A stretch of 64,000 nucleotides of DNA from Sedimentisphaerales bacterium (GTDB lineage: Bacteria > Planctomycetota > Phycisphaerae > Sedimentisphaerales > Anaerohalosphaeraceae). Where the stretch lies: the NCBI GenBank assembly GCA_016926155.1, contig JAFGPC010000177.1, positions 1-64,000 on the forward strand, written 5' to 3'. The notes beneath the pieces were generated by a model. The model had not been told where the DNA came from, ran no database searches, and worked only from the letters and a program-made list of their open reading frames with translations. Below are positions 35,562 to 45,411 of this stretch, in pieces. How positions within the stretch are numbered: the first letter of the stretch is position 1; each line of letters opens with the position of its first letter. Both the position numbers and the translations under genes were made by a program.

Positions 35562-35708
35562 ACCGTTCTGTTTTTTTAGCCGATAGGAGCACGCTCGATA
35601 GTGTTTTTATCAGTTCTCTTGTCGGTATGGTGAATATAGAAATGCAGTTATCGGACGAAAAAGCCGATTAAGAGAGCTATTTTCGATGCGATACATGGAG
35701 GTTAGTCA

Positions 35709-36488
35709 ATGAAAACGGCTCAGTTGGAAAACATCGAAGAAGTTTGGAAAGATTTTTTTGACCGTCGGGATGAATACTGTCGTAATCTCTTGATGGAACA
35801 TTACCTTCCCATTGTCAAATATACGGCCGAGCGAATCTACGCTAAGCTGCCGGACAAGGTGGAACTGGATGACCTGATTAGTGCAGGTATTTTTGGACTG
35901 ATGGACGCTATCGACGCCTTCGATCCGGAACGCGGAGTCAAGTTCGAAACCTATTGTACGCCGCGGATTCGTGGGGCTATCCTCGACGAATTGCGAAGTA
36001 TGGACTGGGTGCCCCGGCTGGTTCGCGCTCGGGCTCATCAACTCGAACGGGCGTTACAGACCCTGGAAGCCCATTTAGGACGGATGCCTACCGAAAAGGA
36101 GATCGCCGAAGAGCTCCAACTGGAAATGACAGAATTTCGCCGTCTGCAGCGAGACGCCAATGCAATCGGTCTGGTTTCATTGAGTAACAAATTTTCCGAT
36201 GCTGACGGGGAAAAGGATATCCGTGAGATCGATATCATCGAAGACCAGAAAAGTCAGAATCCAGTCCTTGAGGCCCAAAAACGCGACCTGAAGGGTCTCT
36301 TAACCAAGGGCCTGACCCGTGCCGAACGGCTGATTGTGGTATTGTATTACTATGAAGAAATGACGATGAAAGAGATTGGAGCGACCCTGGATCTGTCTGA
36401 GTCACGTGTCAGCCAGATGCATTCGTCGATCATTGCCCGTCTCAAGGCCCAGATGAACTCCCGCCGCAAGGAATTCGCGATCTCATAA
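35709..36488 (+). CDS. fliA: RNA polymerase sigma factor for flagellar genes (FliA/sigma-28)
   Basis: The 259-residue sigma factor has region 2 (PIVKYTAERIYAKLP, DDLISAGIFGLMDAIDAFDP, TYCTPRIRGAILDELR), region 3 (about 95-150) and region 4 (EEMTMKEIGATLDLSESRVSQ). This is the FliA/WhiG layout. The ELRSMDWVPR phrase is typical of FliA. It would direct transcription of late flagellar genes. GGAGG lies seven bases before the ATG. No anti-sigma FlgM is visible next to it. It is the last gene of the merR-flgB-flhG-fliA group. Confidence 0.95.
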   Translation: MKTAQLENIEEVWKDFFDRRDEYCRNLLMEHYLPIVKYTAERIYAKLPDKVELDDLISAGIFGLMDAIDAFDPERGVKFETYCTPRIRGAILDELRSMDWVPRLVRARAHQLERALQTLEAHLGRMPTEKEIAEELQLEMTEFRRLQRDANAIGLVSLSNKFSDADGEKDIREIDIIEDQKSQNPVLEAQKRDLKGLLTKGLTRAERLIVVLYYYEEMTMKEIGATLDLSESRVSQMHSSIIARLKAQMNSRRKEFAIS

Positions 36489-36579
36489 CCAATTACTAAA
36501 AAAGATTTTATGAACTTTACATCCTTGCTTATTTGAGCATGGAATACAATCCAGACAACTCTGTCTCAACCTTTAAAAA

Positions 36580-38928
36580 TCATTTTCTCTTTAGAATACG
36601 ACAACCAAACACACCACCGGCGGTTTTTCCCTCATGGGCCTGAAATCGAAGAGTAATCTTTTCTTTTCCTTCTAATAACTCTTTCGGCAATGCATAGGTC
36701 ATATCAAAGAATTCGCCGGGCGCATCACGATTGAGAACCTGGGTTGCCAGTAATTTGCCATCCACAAGCAGATCGAACTCCCGATTCCCGGCATCGTCTC
36801 CCCAATAGGTGCAAACCAGATCAATCGGCTGATCATCGATAACCTTGAGATCGAAGGAAAACCAGCCCCCATTACGAGCATCCCGCCATTTCCGGTTCTG
36901 ATGCGATCCTGCATACGTCGTTTCCCCCTGGAAATTGTGGTCGCGTTCCGGTTGCATTTCCCCCGGCTGGACAAAATCGACCGTACGGGCCTCCAATTCA
37001 CGAAGACGCTTCTGTTCCGCTTCATATTTGGTCTTACGCTGTGTCCATTGCTGTTCTGTGAACAGGTCAAAATAGACCGAATACCATTGATGGTGCATAC
37101 GATAGAACGGAATTAAAGTAAAATCGTCCGGCCTTCCAACACCTTCTGTTTTAAAACGAATTAAATCACCCGGTACCGGCTTGATCCAACGGGAGGGATT
37201 TCGGTCCTGTGCCATCAGAACCGGTACCCATGGTTCAGGACGTCTATCGCCAAATTCGCCCGCCAGTACCAATGGCCCATACATAAAAACAATACGGTCG
37301 GTATTGTCAGGCATGGTCTCCAATCGAAGTGTCATCGGTATATGAATTTCAATGGAATCGCCGCTTACCCATGTACGTTTCAAGGGGATATACTCTTGCG
37401 ACTTTGAGGATACTTGCTGGGTTTGACCATTGATCTTAATTGTAACCCCCTTCTGAGCCCAATAAGGATATCGTACGTAGACCATTCCGGCATGGGCTTG
37501 TTGGCACTGGATAATCAGCCGGGTAAAAGGACGCTCCGGAAATCGGGTTTCCTGTCGAATCTTGATCCCCTTTTCTTTCCAATCCAGCTCCGAGGCAATA
37601 AACAGATTTACGTATAAATCATCCCCATTGTGTGAGTAGATCTGCTGGCCGTATTTCACATGGTTTTCCATCCCCGTACCCGTGCAACACCAAAAGGAAT
37701 CGAAGGGTGAGCAATAGGTCTTCATTGCTCCCTGTGCCAGCGGTACAAAGTAACAGGTCATCCCGTCATCCGGATTCTGGGAAGCCAGAATATGGTTCAG
37801 CAGGGCTCGCTCATAGTAATCCATATAGCGAGCTTCGCCCTGCCAGGAAAATAAAGGACGAGTGAATTTAAGCATATTATACGTATTACATGTTTCCGTC
37901 GTATTTTCGCTGAGACGTTCGGACAACTGATCCTGTGGGCCAAAATGCTCTCGGTTACTATTACCTCCGGTAATATAGGTATGATGATCGATAATCGTAT
38001 CCCATGCAAAGGTCGCAATCGTGTGAAACCTGGGATTTCCTGTCAGTTCATACAGCCTGGCGATTCCGACCAGTTTTGGGATCTGCGTATTGGCATGAAC
38101 ACCGGGGAAGGGATCGTCTTCTCGGCTGAGCGGATCAAGAATGGCTTTATGATAAAAACGCTCGGCCAGAGTCAAATACTTACTATCTCCCGTCAAAGCA
38201 TACACTTCGGCTGCGAGTTCGTTCATACCGCCATGTTCACAGGCCAACATGGTCTGAATCTGTTCATCGTTGAGCTTGTCTGTGATGGCATAGGCCCAAT
38301 CCGCCAGCTTGACAAGGATGGTTTTCGCCTTGGCATTGTCACAATACAGATACGCGTCTCTAAGACCGGCCATAAGCTTGTGCGTGGTGTACCAGGGAAC
38401 CCATAAACCGTTAAGATCAAAGCCTTTGGAGCGGATATCCCCTTTTGCCACCTCGGCAAAAACCTTTCGGCCGTTGGGAATCCCCGCAACATATCCATCC
38501 CCATAGGCATCCTGGCACAAAGCCAGTTCATCGATGATATAATTGACCTTTTCAAGCAGTCTTTGATCGCCCGTAGCAGCGTAACCCAGAGAGCAGGCTG
38601 TGAGGTAGTGCCCCAACGAATGACCCGAGATCGTATCTCTCTCCCAGCCGCCATAGATTGGAGCTTTGGGTTCCAGGCCGGCATATTCTCGGAATCGCGA
38701 TAGTAGTCTGTCCGGCTCAAGACGAACAAGCCAGTCGATATCTTTTTCCATGGCATGACGAAAGGGTCCATCCAGCAACCGGATTCGATCCAGATCGAAC
38801 GGTTGAGCTTGTATTTTAATCTTAGGCCTTACGGTATATTGGCCGGCAAGAACGGCATCCCATCTCCCAAAACCAGAACTGAGTACGAGAAATAAACAGC
38901 TTATTATAGCCTTTTTTGAGAACTGCAT
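36580..38928 (-). CDS. Exported beta-L-arabinofuranosidase (GH127, DUF1680)
   Basis: The 782-residue protein has a signal peptide (about 1-28, ending AVLAGQ), an (alpha/alpha)6 catalytic domain and C-terminal beta-sandwiches. The GH127 metal-site residues are present: Glu and Cys in TETCNTYN near residue 345 and the double Cys in SFWCCTGTG near 412, one of which is the nucleophile in characterised members. SGHSLGHYLTACSLGYAATGD is the family's conserved core. It would remove beta-L-arabinofuranose from plant-type glycans such as extensin or arabinan. GGAGG lies nine bases ahead of the ATG. It stands alone between fliA and dapF. Confidence 0.92.
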   Translation of the reverse strand: MQFSKKAIISCLFLVLSSGFGRWDAVLAGQYTVRPKIKIQAQPFDLDRIRLLDGPFRHAMEKDIDWLVRLEPDRLLSRFREYAGLEPKAPIYGGWERDTISGHSLGHYLTACSLGYAATGDQRLLEKVNYIIDELALCQDAYGDGYVAGIPNGRKVFAEVAKGDIRSKGFDLNGLWVPWYTTHKLMAGLRDAYLYCDNAKAKTILVKLADWAYAITDKLNDEQIQTMLACEHGGMNELAAEVYALTGDSKYLTLAERFYHKAILDPLSREDDPFPGVHANTQIPKLVGIARLYELTGNPRFHTIATFAWDTIIDHHTYITGGNSNREHFGPQDQLSERLSENTTETCNTYNMLKFTRPLFSWQGEARYMDYYERALLNHILASQNPDDGMTCYFVPLAQGAMKTYCSPFDSFWCCTGTGMENHVKYGQQIYSHNGDDLYVNLFIASELDWKEKGIKIRQETRFPERPFTRLIIQCQQAHAGMVYVRYPYWAQKGVTIKINGQTQQVSSKSQEYIPLKRTWVSGDSIEIHIPMTLRLETMPDNTDRIVFMYGPLVLAGEFGDRRPEPWVPVLMAQDRNPSRWIKPVPGDLIRFKTEGVGRPDDFTLIPFYRMHHQWYSVYFDLFTEQQWTQRKTKYEAEQKRLRELEARTVDFVQPGEMQPERDHNFQGETTYAGSHQNRKWRDARNGGWFSFDLKVIDDQPIDLVCTYWGDDAGNREFDLLVDGKLLATQVLNRDAPGEFFDMTYALPKELLEGKEKITLRFQAHEGKTAGGVFGCRILKRK

Positions 38929-39138
38929 TGTACATGCCTCCTACTTCAATCTACTATTTCGATCTACTCATAAATCCTACTGTTGGACCAATTATTGTAT
39001 CACAAGATCATAGAATAAAATGACCAAGATGCGTTTTTCTGTCACCAGATTGCGAATGGACAAATCATCGGGTTGCAAATCCAGCACCCGGTTACTATAA
39101 TATCTGGCTCAACACTGTCAAAAATGATGAGGTATAGA

Positions 39139-40014
39139 ATGCGTTTTACAAAGATGCATGGACTGGGAAATGACTATATTTATGTCAACTGCTTTAATGA
39201 GAAGGTTGCCGATCCATCTTCGCTGGCTGTCGAGATCAGCAATCGACATTTTGGAGTCGGCTCGGATGGGCTTATCCTTATCTGCCCCTCAGACATTGCG
39301 GATGCCAGAATGCGGATGTTTAACTCGGACGGCTCTGAAGCACAGATGTGCGGCAATGGAATCCGCTGCCTGGCTAAATACGTTTACACCCATGGATTGG
39401 CTGAGCCGGGTGGACCGTTTTCTGTGCCGGGCAAGGAGACATTCGACTCGTCATTACGGATTGAAACGCAACGAGGTATTCTGACACTGGGCCTTGCCAT
39501 TGGTGATAACGGAACTGTAGATCGAGTCTGTGTGAATATGGGCCAACCCATTCTGGCAGGCGCTCAGATCCCTGTGGCCCTGACCTCTGATCCGGTCGTC
39601 AACGAACCGATTGAGGCGACCGGTGTGGAACTGTTCATGACATGCGTATCGATGGGCAATCCGCATGCTGTTTTTTTTGTGGACGATCTGTCGCTTGTAG
39701 ATTTAGAAGGATTAGGTCCTGCGGTGGAGCATCATGAACTGTTTCCGGAACGGGTCAATGCGCATTTCGTCAAAGTCGCCGGACCGAATGAATTTACCAT
39801 GATTACATGGGAGCGGGGTAGTGGGATTACGCTGGCCTGTGGTACAGGAGCATGCGCTTGTTGTGTGGCGGGTGTTTTGACCGGTCGAACCGAAGCCAAC
39901 ACGTTGGCGCATCTGCCGGGCGGCGACCTGGAGCTATATTGGTGCCCGGAGGATAATTGCGTCTATATGACCGGCCCGGCAACCGAGGTCTTTTCGGGTG
40001 ACTGGCCGGAATAG
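39139..40014 (+). CDS. dapF: Diaminopimelate epimerase
   Basis: The 291-residue enzyme has both catalytic cysteines in context: MCGNGIRCLAKY near residue 71 and ACGTGACACC near 233. KMHGLGNDYIYVNCF is at the N-terminus and NRHFGVGSDGLILI follows. It converts LL- to meso-diaminopimelate for lysine and peptidoglycan, so the cell makes a DAP-type wall. I chose the ATG at 39,139 because GAGG lies six bases upstream; in-frame starts at 39,073 and 39,127 add residues outside the family. Confidence 0.96.
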   Translation: MRFTKMHGLGNDYIYVNCFNEKVADPSSLAVEISNRHFGVGSDGLILICPSDIADARMRMFNSDGSEAQMCGNGIRCLAKYVYTHGLAEPGGPFSVPGKETFDSSLRIETQRGILTLGLAIGDNGTVDRVCVNMGQPILAGAQIPVALTSDPVVNEPIEATGVELFMTCVSMGNPHAVFFVDDLSLVDLEGLGPAVEHHELFPERVNAHFVKVAGPNEFTMITWERGSGITLACGTGACACCVAGVLTGRTEANTLAHLPGGDLELYWCPEDNCVYMTGPATEVFSGDWPE

Positions 40015-40070
40015 AATTCTCTAATCCTCATAGAGACAGTCCCAGGAATTTCCGATAGCAGGATAATGGA

Positions 40071-41675
40071 ATGAGAGGACATTTCACAGGTCTCGATTGG
40101 GCGGTTTTGCTGGTATACTTTGCCGGAACAATGTCGATCGGTTTCATGTTTTACCGTAAAAGCCGCTCCACGGAGGGTTTTACAGCCGCTTCCCGGTCTC
40201 TGCCCGGCTGGGCATGCGGATTGAGCATTTTTGCAACGTATTTAAGCAGTATCAGCTTTCTAGCGCTTCCGGGTAAGGCCTATGCAGCCAACTGGAATCC
40301 ATTCGTATTCAGTCTGTCTCTTCCGCTAGCAACATGGATTGCCGTACGTTTTTTTCTATCCTATTATCGAAGTACGGGTGAGATCTCTGCATATGTCCAT
40401 TTGGAACATCGGTTCGGTCCATGGGCACGAGGCTATGTGAGCCTGTTCTATCTGCTCACTCAGCTTGCCCGAATGGGTGTCGTGATGTATTTGATCGCAC
40501 TTTCCCTTTCCGTTCTTCTGGGATGGAATATCTTTGTAATCATTCTCCTGATCGGCGTCTCCGTAACCCTATATGCATTTGTCGGCGGAATCGTCGCTGT
40601 CATCTGGGCCGACGCATTACAGGCCATCGTTCTGATGATCGGAGCGGCAGTCTGCTCGATTCTTATGTTATTTCATATGCCCGAAGGTCCCGGGCAGATT
40701 TTTACGATCGCCGCCGAACATCATAAATTCAGTCTGGGTCGTTTCGACTGGTCCTGGACGGCACCGACCTTCTGGGTGGTGTTGGCTTATGGAGTGGTTA
40801 TCAACCTGCAGAACTTCGGGATCGATCAAAGCTATATTCAAAGATATATTGCTTCCCGGTCTGAAAAGGAAGCCCGAAAAAGCATCTGGCTGGGTGGATT
40901 GTTATATGTACCTGTTTCCGCCGTGTTCTTTTTCATCGGAACCGAATTGTTTGCCTTCTACAGCACCCAACCAGAGTATCTAGGCGAAGTAAAACAGATC
41001 GCCGTCACACAAGCATTGTTGAAGGATGGTATTGACGAATTGCAGCCTGACTATGAACAACGAAAGGCAACTAGGATCGAAACACTTAAAGAGTCTGAAA
41101 TCGGAGACAGTGTATTTCCACATTTCATCGGAAGAATGCTGCCTCCGGGTATGACAGGATTGCTTATTGCCGCCATCTTTGCTGCAGGCATGAGTACTGT
41201 CTCAACAAGCCTGAATTCGTCGGCAACGCTTCTCGTAACAGACTGGTATAAACGCTATATCAACAGGCAAAGCGTGGAACGACAATCGATGGCGGCTCTG
41301 TATACAGCTACTATTATCTGGGGTGTCCTGGGCACGATTGTCGCGCTTCTGATGGCCAAAACCACCGGCAACATCCTGGATATATGGTGGAATCTGGCCG
41401 GCATTTTAAGCGGCGGCATGCTGGGATTATTCCTGCTGGGCCTGATCAGTCGAAGGGCAAACAATGCCGTAGCGATTGTAAGCGTACTACAGGGCCTGTT
41501 TGTGATCGCATGGATTACATTATCCGTGAAGACACAGTCTATTCCGGAATCGCTGCAATGGCACGCGCATGAGTTTCTGATTCCGGTTCTGGGAGTAGCG
41601 AGCATTCTGTTTACAGGACTACTGTTAAGCCTTTTGTTGAGCAGGTCCAAAAACGCTTCCATTCATGAGAGCTGA
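40071..41675 (+). CDS. Sodium:solute symporter (SSS family)
   Basis: The 534-residue protein has about 13 membrane helices and SSS-family marks. These include the opening LDWAVLLVYFAGTMSIGFMFYRKSR, SLPGWACGLSIFATYLSSIS (sodium-binding region) and GLLIAAIFAAGMSTVSTSLN near residue 360. A cytoplasmic insert of charged residues lies near 310-345. Planctomycete and Bacteroidetes members near glycan genes often carry sugars, sialic acid or uronates. The substrate cannot be told from sequence, but a pentose or deoxysugar would fit the neighbours. It starts 56 bases after dapF and ends 38 bases before the rhamnose operon's last gene. Confidence 0.92.
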   Translation: MRGHFTGLDWAVLLVYFAGTMSIGFMFYRKSRSTEGFTAASRSLPGWACGLSIFATYLSSISFLALPGKAYAANWNPFVFSLSLPLATWIAVRFFLSYYRSTGEISAYVHLEHRFGPWARGYVSLFYLLTQLARMGVVMYLIALSLSVLLGWNIFVIILLIGVSVTLYAFVGGIVAVIWADALQAIVLMIGAAVCSILMLFHMPEGPGQIFTIAAEHHKFSLGRFDWSWTAPTFWVVLAYGVVINLQNFGIDQSYIQRYIASRSEKEARKSIWLGGLLYVPVSAVFFFIGTELFAFYSTQPEYLGEVKQIAVTQALLKDGIDELQPDYEQRKATRIETLKESEIGDSVFPHFIGRMLPPGMTGLLIAAIFAAGMSTVSTSLNSSATLLVTDWYKRYINRQSVERQSMAALYTATIIWGVLGTIVALLMAKTTGNILDIWWNLAGILSGGMLGLFLLGLISRRANNAVAIVSVLQGLFVIAWITLSVKTQSIPESLQWHAHEFLIPVLGVASILFTGLLLSLLLSRSKNASIHES

Positions 41676-41713
41676 TTCGCTCGAAGTCGGAGGTTTTTCT
41701 TTTCCAGGCTACA

Positions 41714-43675
41714 TTATCGTACCATAACCTGCCCTGCATCAGAAACCAGTGTCTGGCCGGTGATCCGCTGAGCTCGATCACTGCATAAAAAGATCACAGC
41801 ATCGGCAATGTCCTGGCCTTTGATCTCCTTGTTTAAAGCAGTTTTGCTGACATAATAAGGTATTACCTCTTCGGGCTTGATCCCATATTTTTTGGCACAC
41901 ACCCGAATGTATTGCGGATTCCAAATCTTGGAGCCTTCAAAGACGTTGCCCGGACAGACCGAGTTGACACGAATACCATGAGAGCCAAGTTCGAGCGCCC
42001 AGCCGCGGGCCATATGGATCTCTCCTGCCTTGGTGGCGTTATAGGGCGTATTGTTTTTACTGGCTTCCAGACCCGACTTGCTGGACAGATTCACAATCGC
42101 CCCGCCCATCCCCTGGTCAATCATAATACGAGCGGCATATTTGGCCATAAGAAAATAGCCGGTCAGATTGACTTCCAGGGCCTGCCGCCATTTATTGACG
42201 GGCAGATCAATCAGGGGATATGGTGGTGCAACACCCGCGGCATTGACGAGAATATCAAGCCCCCCAAAGGTCTCCAGAATGCCCTCGAACGCCGAAGTGA
42301 CGCTCTCTTCGCTGGTCACATCGCAATGACAGACAATTGTCGACGCCTTGGGAATTTCACGGGCAATCGTCTGTGCCGTCTCAGCGGCGGCAATCGAATC
42401 GATATCCAGAAGGACGACCATGGCCCCGGCTCGAGCTAGCCCAAGAGCAATACTTCGCCCCAGACCGGAACCGGCCCCGGTAACCACGGCGACTCGATCT
42501 TTCAGATCTCCCCCGCTTACACCTTCGACCAGAGCACGCCGGAAGGATTCCATTTCCCATTCGTTAATGAAGGTCCGTTGTCGTTTGGATAAAGTGGCGA
42601 TCCCTCCAAGAAACCTGGCGTTGACACGGATGAAAAAGGAACCGGCCGCAATATCGCGGATCGTTTGTGCTACATTTTCTTTGGCGGCAACAAACAGCCC
42701 CTGATTCTTTACCAGAAACGCCAGAGCAGGTTTATCCCCCTTCTCCCTCTGGTTTATCAACCGCTTTATGATTCGATCTGAATCGACTTTATCAATCCAC
42801 AAGGCCGGGCCATTGGCATACACCAATTCATCCGGTGATAAAGCCCCGGCGGCAAGCATACCGGCAACATCCTTTTGCTTCATGAACCAGGCGATTTCAT
42901 GATCCTGGAAGTGGTGAATAGGAAGATACTGGCCTGTCGCCTGAAAAACCGCCTTGCGAATCGTCAACTTTGTCTGATGTATAACAGCCTGATCTGCTTC
43001 TCTGATTCGATGGGGCAATGGATTTTTTAGACGATTACCGCAGGCCTTGATCACTTTACGGACCAGACGCAGGGCCGCATTTGAGGTAGGAGCTGTGACA
43101 AACAATCCATGTTTTTCCAGAAACAAAATCGCCGGTTTACATCCATACTCGGCCTGATACGCCTGGACCCGTCTGGAAATAGTGCGTGCCAGCATAAAAC
43201 CGGGATCGGTATACGGCACCCATAACGGCGGCTTTTTTTCCTGATGGAAAAGTCGTTCCAACAGAGTCTTTCCATTTTGGGCGTTCACATAGGCCCCGAC
43301 AACGTTAGGATGTAAATGAATCACCGCCGTATCGAGAAAGGCGTGCAGATGGGCTTCCACCGAGGGACGGGCACTGTCGTTCAGTTCGTCATCACAGGCC
43401 AGCAGCAATCGATTCATCACCTCCGTTTCACGACGCTGGGCATCCAGACCTGCAATAGTCTCATCCCTGATAACATCAAGAACCATATCGAGCCGCATCC
43501 TTCGCCAGCCGCGTTTGTCGTCCATGTCCTTCAAAGCGGTTCCACTGGCTTTGATATACATATATTTGCCGTCGGCTGTCTTGACGGAAGTGTTGCCCCC
43601 CCCGCCCTGCACCAGGGCCGGATCCTTGCCGGTATGGTTGGAAATCCGAATCAGCTCCACCAGAGCTTTATTCAT
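41714..43675 (-). CDS. Bifunctional rhamnulose-1-phosphate aldolase / L-lactaldehyde dehydrogenase (RhaEW type)
   Basis: The 653-residue protein joins a class II aldolase domain to a short-chain dehydrogenase. The aldolase has GGGGNTS at 24-30, zinc ligands in HLHPN at 120-124 and EKHGLF near 200. The dehydrogenase has the NAD motif GAGSGLGRS near 400 and catalytic YNATK near 545. This layout matches RhaEW/YuxG proteins, which split rhamnulose-1-phosphate into DHAP and L-lactaldehyde and oxidise the latter to lactate. I start at the ATG at 43,675, ten bases after GGAG; ATG 43,684 is too close. It is the last gene of the rhamnose operon. Confidence 0.92.
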   Translation of the reverse strand: MNKALVELIRISNHTGKDPALVQGGGGNTSVKTADGKYMYIKASGTALKDMDDKRGWRRMRLDMVLDVIRDETIAGLDAQRRETEVMNRLLLACDDELNDSARPSVEAHLHAFLDTAVIHLHPNVVGAYVNAQNGKTLLERLFHQEKKPPLWVPYTDPGFMLARTISRRVQAYQAEYGCKPAILFLEKHGLFVTAPTSNAALRLVRKVIKACGNRLKNPLPHRIREADQAVIHQTKLTIRKAVFQATGQYLPIHHFQDHEIAWFMKQKDVAGMLAAGALSPDELVYANGPALWIDKVDSDRIIKRLINQREKGDKPALAFLVKNQGLFVAAKENVAQTIRDIAAGSFFIRVNARFLGGIATLSKRQRTFINEWEMESFRRALVEGVSGGDLKDRVAVVTGAGSGLGRSIALGLARAGAMVVLLDIDSIAAAETAQTIAREIPKASTIVCHCDVTSEESVTSAFEGILETFGGLDILVNAAGVAPPYPLIDLPVNKWRQALEVNLTGYFLMAKYAARIMIDQGMGGAIVNLSSKSGLEASKNNTPYNATKAGEIHMARGWALELGSHGIRVNSVCPGNVFEGSKIWNPQYIRVCAKKYGIKPEEVIPYYVSKTALNKEIKGQDIADAVIFLCSDRAQRITGQTLVSDAGQVMVR

Positions 43676-43722
43676 CAGTATCATGCTCCATATCAAAAAG
43701 AATAGTTATAAATAGAAAAGAA

Positions 43723-43926
43723 TTATATAACGGTTTCCTCTTCTTCAACCGTCGGTCCGGTATCCTTCCACATCCATAAAGAAGCGCTGACAAACCACAC
43801 AACAGTAGCTGCCATCATATATGCTTTGATTCTGTCAAGTTCCATACTGCCTGCCAGATACAATATCGACGGCACCACTAAAGCCACAAGAGACAGCCAG
43901 GAAATGATCTGTAATGTCGTACGCAT
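43723..43926 (-). CDS. Small two-helix membrane protein in the rhamnose operon
   Basis: The 67-residue protein has two hydrophobic helices (about 6-24 and 32-51) and an acidic tail (EEEETVI). The ATG at 43,926 follows GGGAG by nine bases; a TTG at 43,941 is the alternative. It lies 15 bases after the permease gene and ahead of the aldolase gene, so it may be a small accessory subunit of the permease. I recognise no family. Confidence 0.75.
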   Translation of the reverse strand: MRTTLQIISWLSLVALVVPSILYLAGSMELDRIKAYMMAATVVWFVSASLWMWKDTGPTVEEEETVI

Positions 43927-43941
43927 TTTATGATCTCCCAA

Positions 43942-45372
43942 TTAGGCCGCCACCGAAGGACGGATTTTTTTCTGATAAAATAGACTAATCACAATATACA
44001 GTCCCGCCGCAACAAACCAGCCCGGCAGCGAAACAAAGAACTTCTTATCCTGACCGTACTGGAAAATGATCCACAAACAGAAACCCAGGGTCAGAAACCA
44101 GGCCAAACCTGCCGCCCAGTTAAAGGTCTTTCCACTCAACTCGGCATAATTACTTTGCAAACCGAATTTGCGTATCAGCCAGAAATCTACAAAAATAACA
44201 GCTCCCATTGGCATCAGCAACATTCCATACAAAGCCACAAAATCCAGTAGTTTCATCGCGATAGCCGGGAACATAGCCGCAATCGTAGCAATCAAGCCCG
44301 TCACCAGCGTCACTTTAAACCGGGATGTTTTGGGCATGATCGCCTGGAATGCCAGACCGGCACGGTAAATGGTCGGATTGGCCGTCGTCCATCCGGCAAT
44401 AATCACACAGATCAGCCCGGCAATCCCACAGGCTTCATAGGCCAAGGGGCCAGGTAACACTTTTGTATTCGAAGGATCCACATGCAATTGAAAAGCATAC
44501 AAGATCGAGGCGCTGATCCACGCCATGAAATGTCCGACATACATTCCGGTTCCGGATGCTATGCCATACCAGGATTTCTTTGCAAAACGGAAAACTGACA
44601 GATCGCTCATACCCACATGCATGGCCATATTACAGAACCACGCAAAGAACATGACATGCCAGAAAGTAAATTTCGTCTGGCCAGGCAGGGGATCGCCCCC
44701 TTTCCAGATCGTTGTTTTTGCCAGCGACCACAGCTCGGCGGGAGAAGAGATCTCCGCCCCAGTTACACTAATAAATTGCCTTAATCCAACAAACCCGAAC
44801 GCCAGAAATACCAGCACCATCCATGGGGAAGCAATATTGGCGAATTTAGCGACGGTCTGGTACCCATACGCAGCAACCACGGCGATCAACGCCCCAACAG
44901 CCAGCACGGCCAATATCCAACCTGCACTATTGGGATACATGTCATTCAACTCAGGCATTGGGAACTTAAAAAACACCCCTACCGCTGTCGCCGAAACCGT
45001 GATCATCGCTCCTGCCAGAAAACAAAACATCACCCCATTGGCCAGATTGTACAGAGTAACCAGATTTCGTCCGCAGATTTTTTCGAGCTGGTAATATAGA
45101 GTAAGCCGTACTCTTGTCGCAATCGGCGCACAGAGAAACACCCAGCTCATGACCGCCAGTGCATTGCCGACGATCAGGCCGACTACGACATCGAAGGCGC
45201 TGACACCGGCCGCTACAAATAATGGCCCGATCATCAATTCGGTCCCGGCACAATGTTCGCCGGCATACATGCCGATGAAACTCTTGAAACCCAACAGAGA
45301 CCGTCGTGGAACCGGCTCTCGTTCAAACTCGCTGTGTCCTGGATCCTGTTGCGTTTTTTGTTCCTCGCTCAT
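43942..45372 (-). CDS. NCS1-like (purine-cytosine permease-like) transporter in the rhamnose operon
   Basis: The 476-residue protein has about 12 membrane helices and resembles the cytosine permease/NCS1 group, with GLIVGNALAVMSWVFLCAP early and GWTTANPTIYRAGLAFQAI near residue 335. NCS1 proteins carry nucleobases and vitamins. Its position between rhaA and the rhamnulose-phosphate aldolase makes L-rhamnose or rhamnulose a more likely cargo (inference). The known rhamnose transporters RhaT, RhaY and ABC types are absent here. The ATG at 45,372 follows AGGA by seven bases. Confidence 0.82.
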   Translation of the reverse strand: MSEEQKTQQDPGHSEFEREPVPRRSLLGFKSFIGMYAGEHCAGTELMIGPLFVAAGVSAFDVVVGLIVGNALAVMSWVFLCAPIATRVRLTLYYQLEKICGRNLVTLYNLANGVMFCFLAGAMITVSATAVGVFFKFPMPELNDMYPNSAGWILAVLAVGALIAVVAAYGYQTVAKFANIASPWMVLVFLAFGFVGLRQFISVTGAEISSPAELWSLAKTTIWKGGDPLPGQTKFTFWHVMFFAWFCNMAMHVGMSDLSVFRFAKKSWYGIASGTGMYVGHFMAWISASILYAFQLHVDPSNTKVLPGPLAYEACGIAGLICVIIAGWTTANPTIYRAGLAFQAIMPKTSRFKVTLVTGLIATIAAMFPAIAMKLLDFVALYGMLLMPMGAVIFVDFWLIRKFGLQSNYAELSGKTFNWAAGLAWFLTLGFCLWIIFQYGQDKKFFVSLPGWFVAAGLYIVISLFYQKKIRPSVAA

Positions 45373-45411
45373 TCGGTTTTCCTTCCCCAATGACCTACAA
45401 TCCTCGTATTC

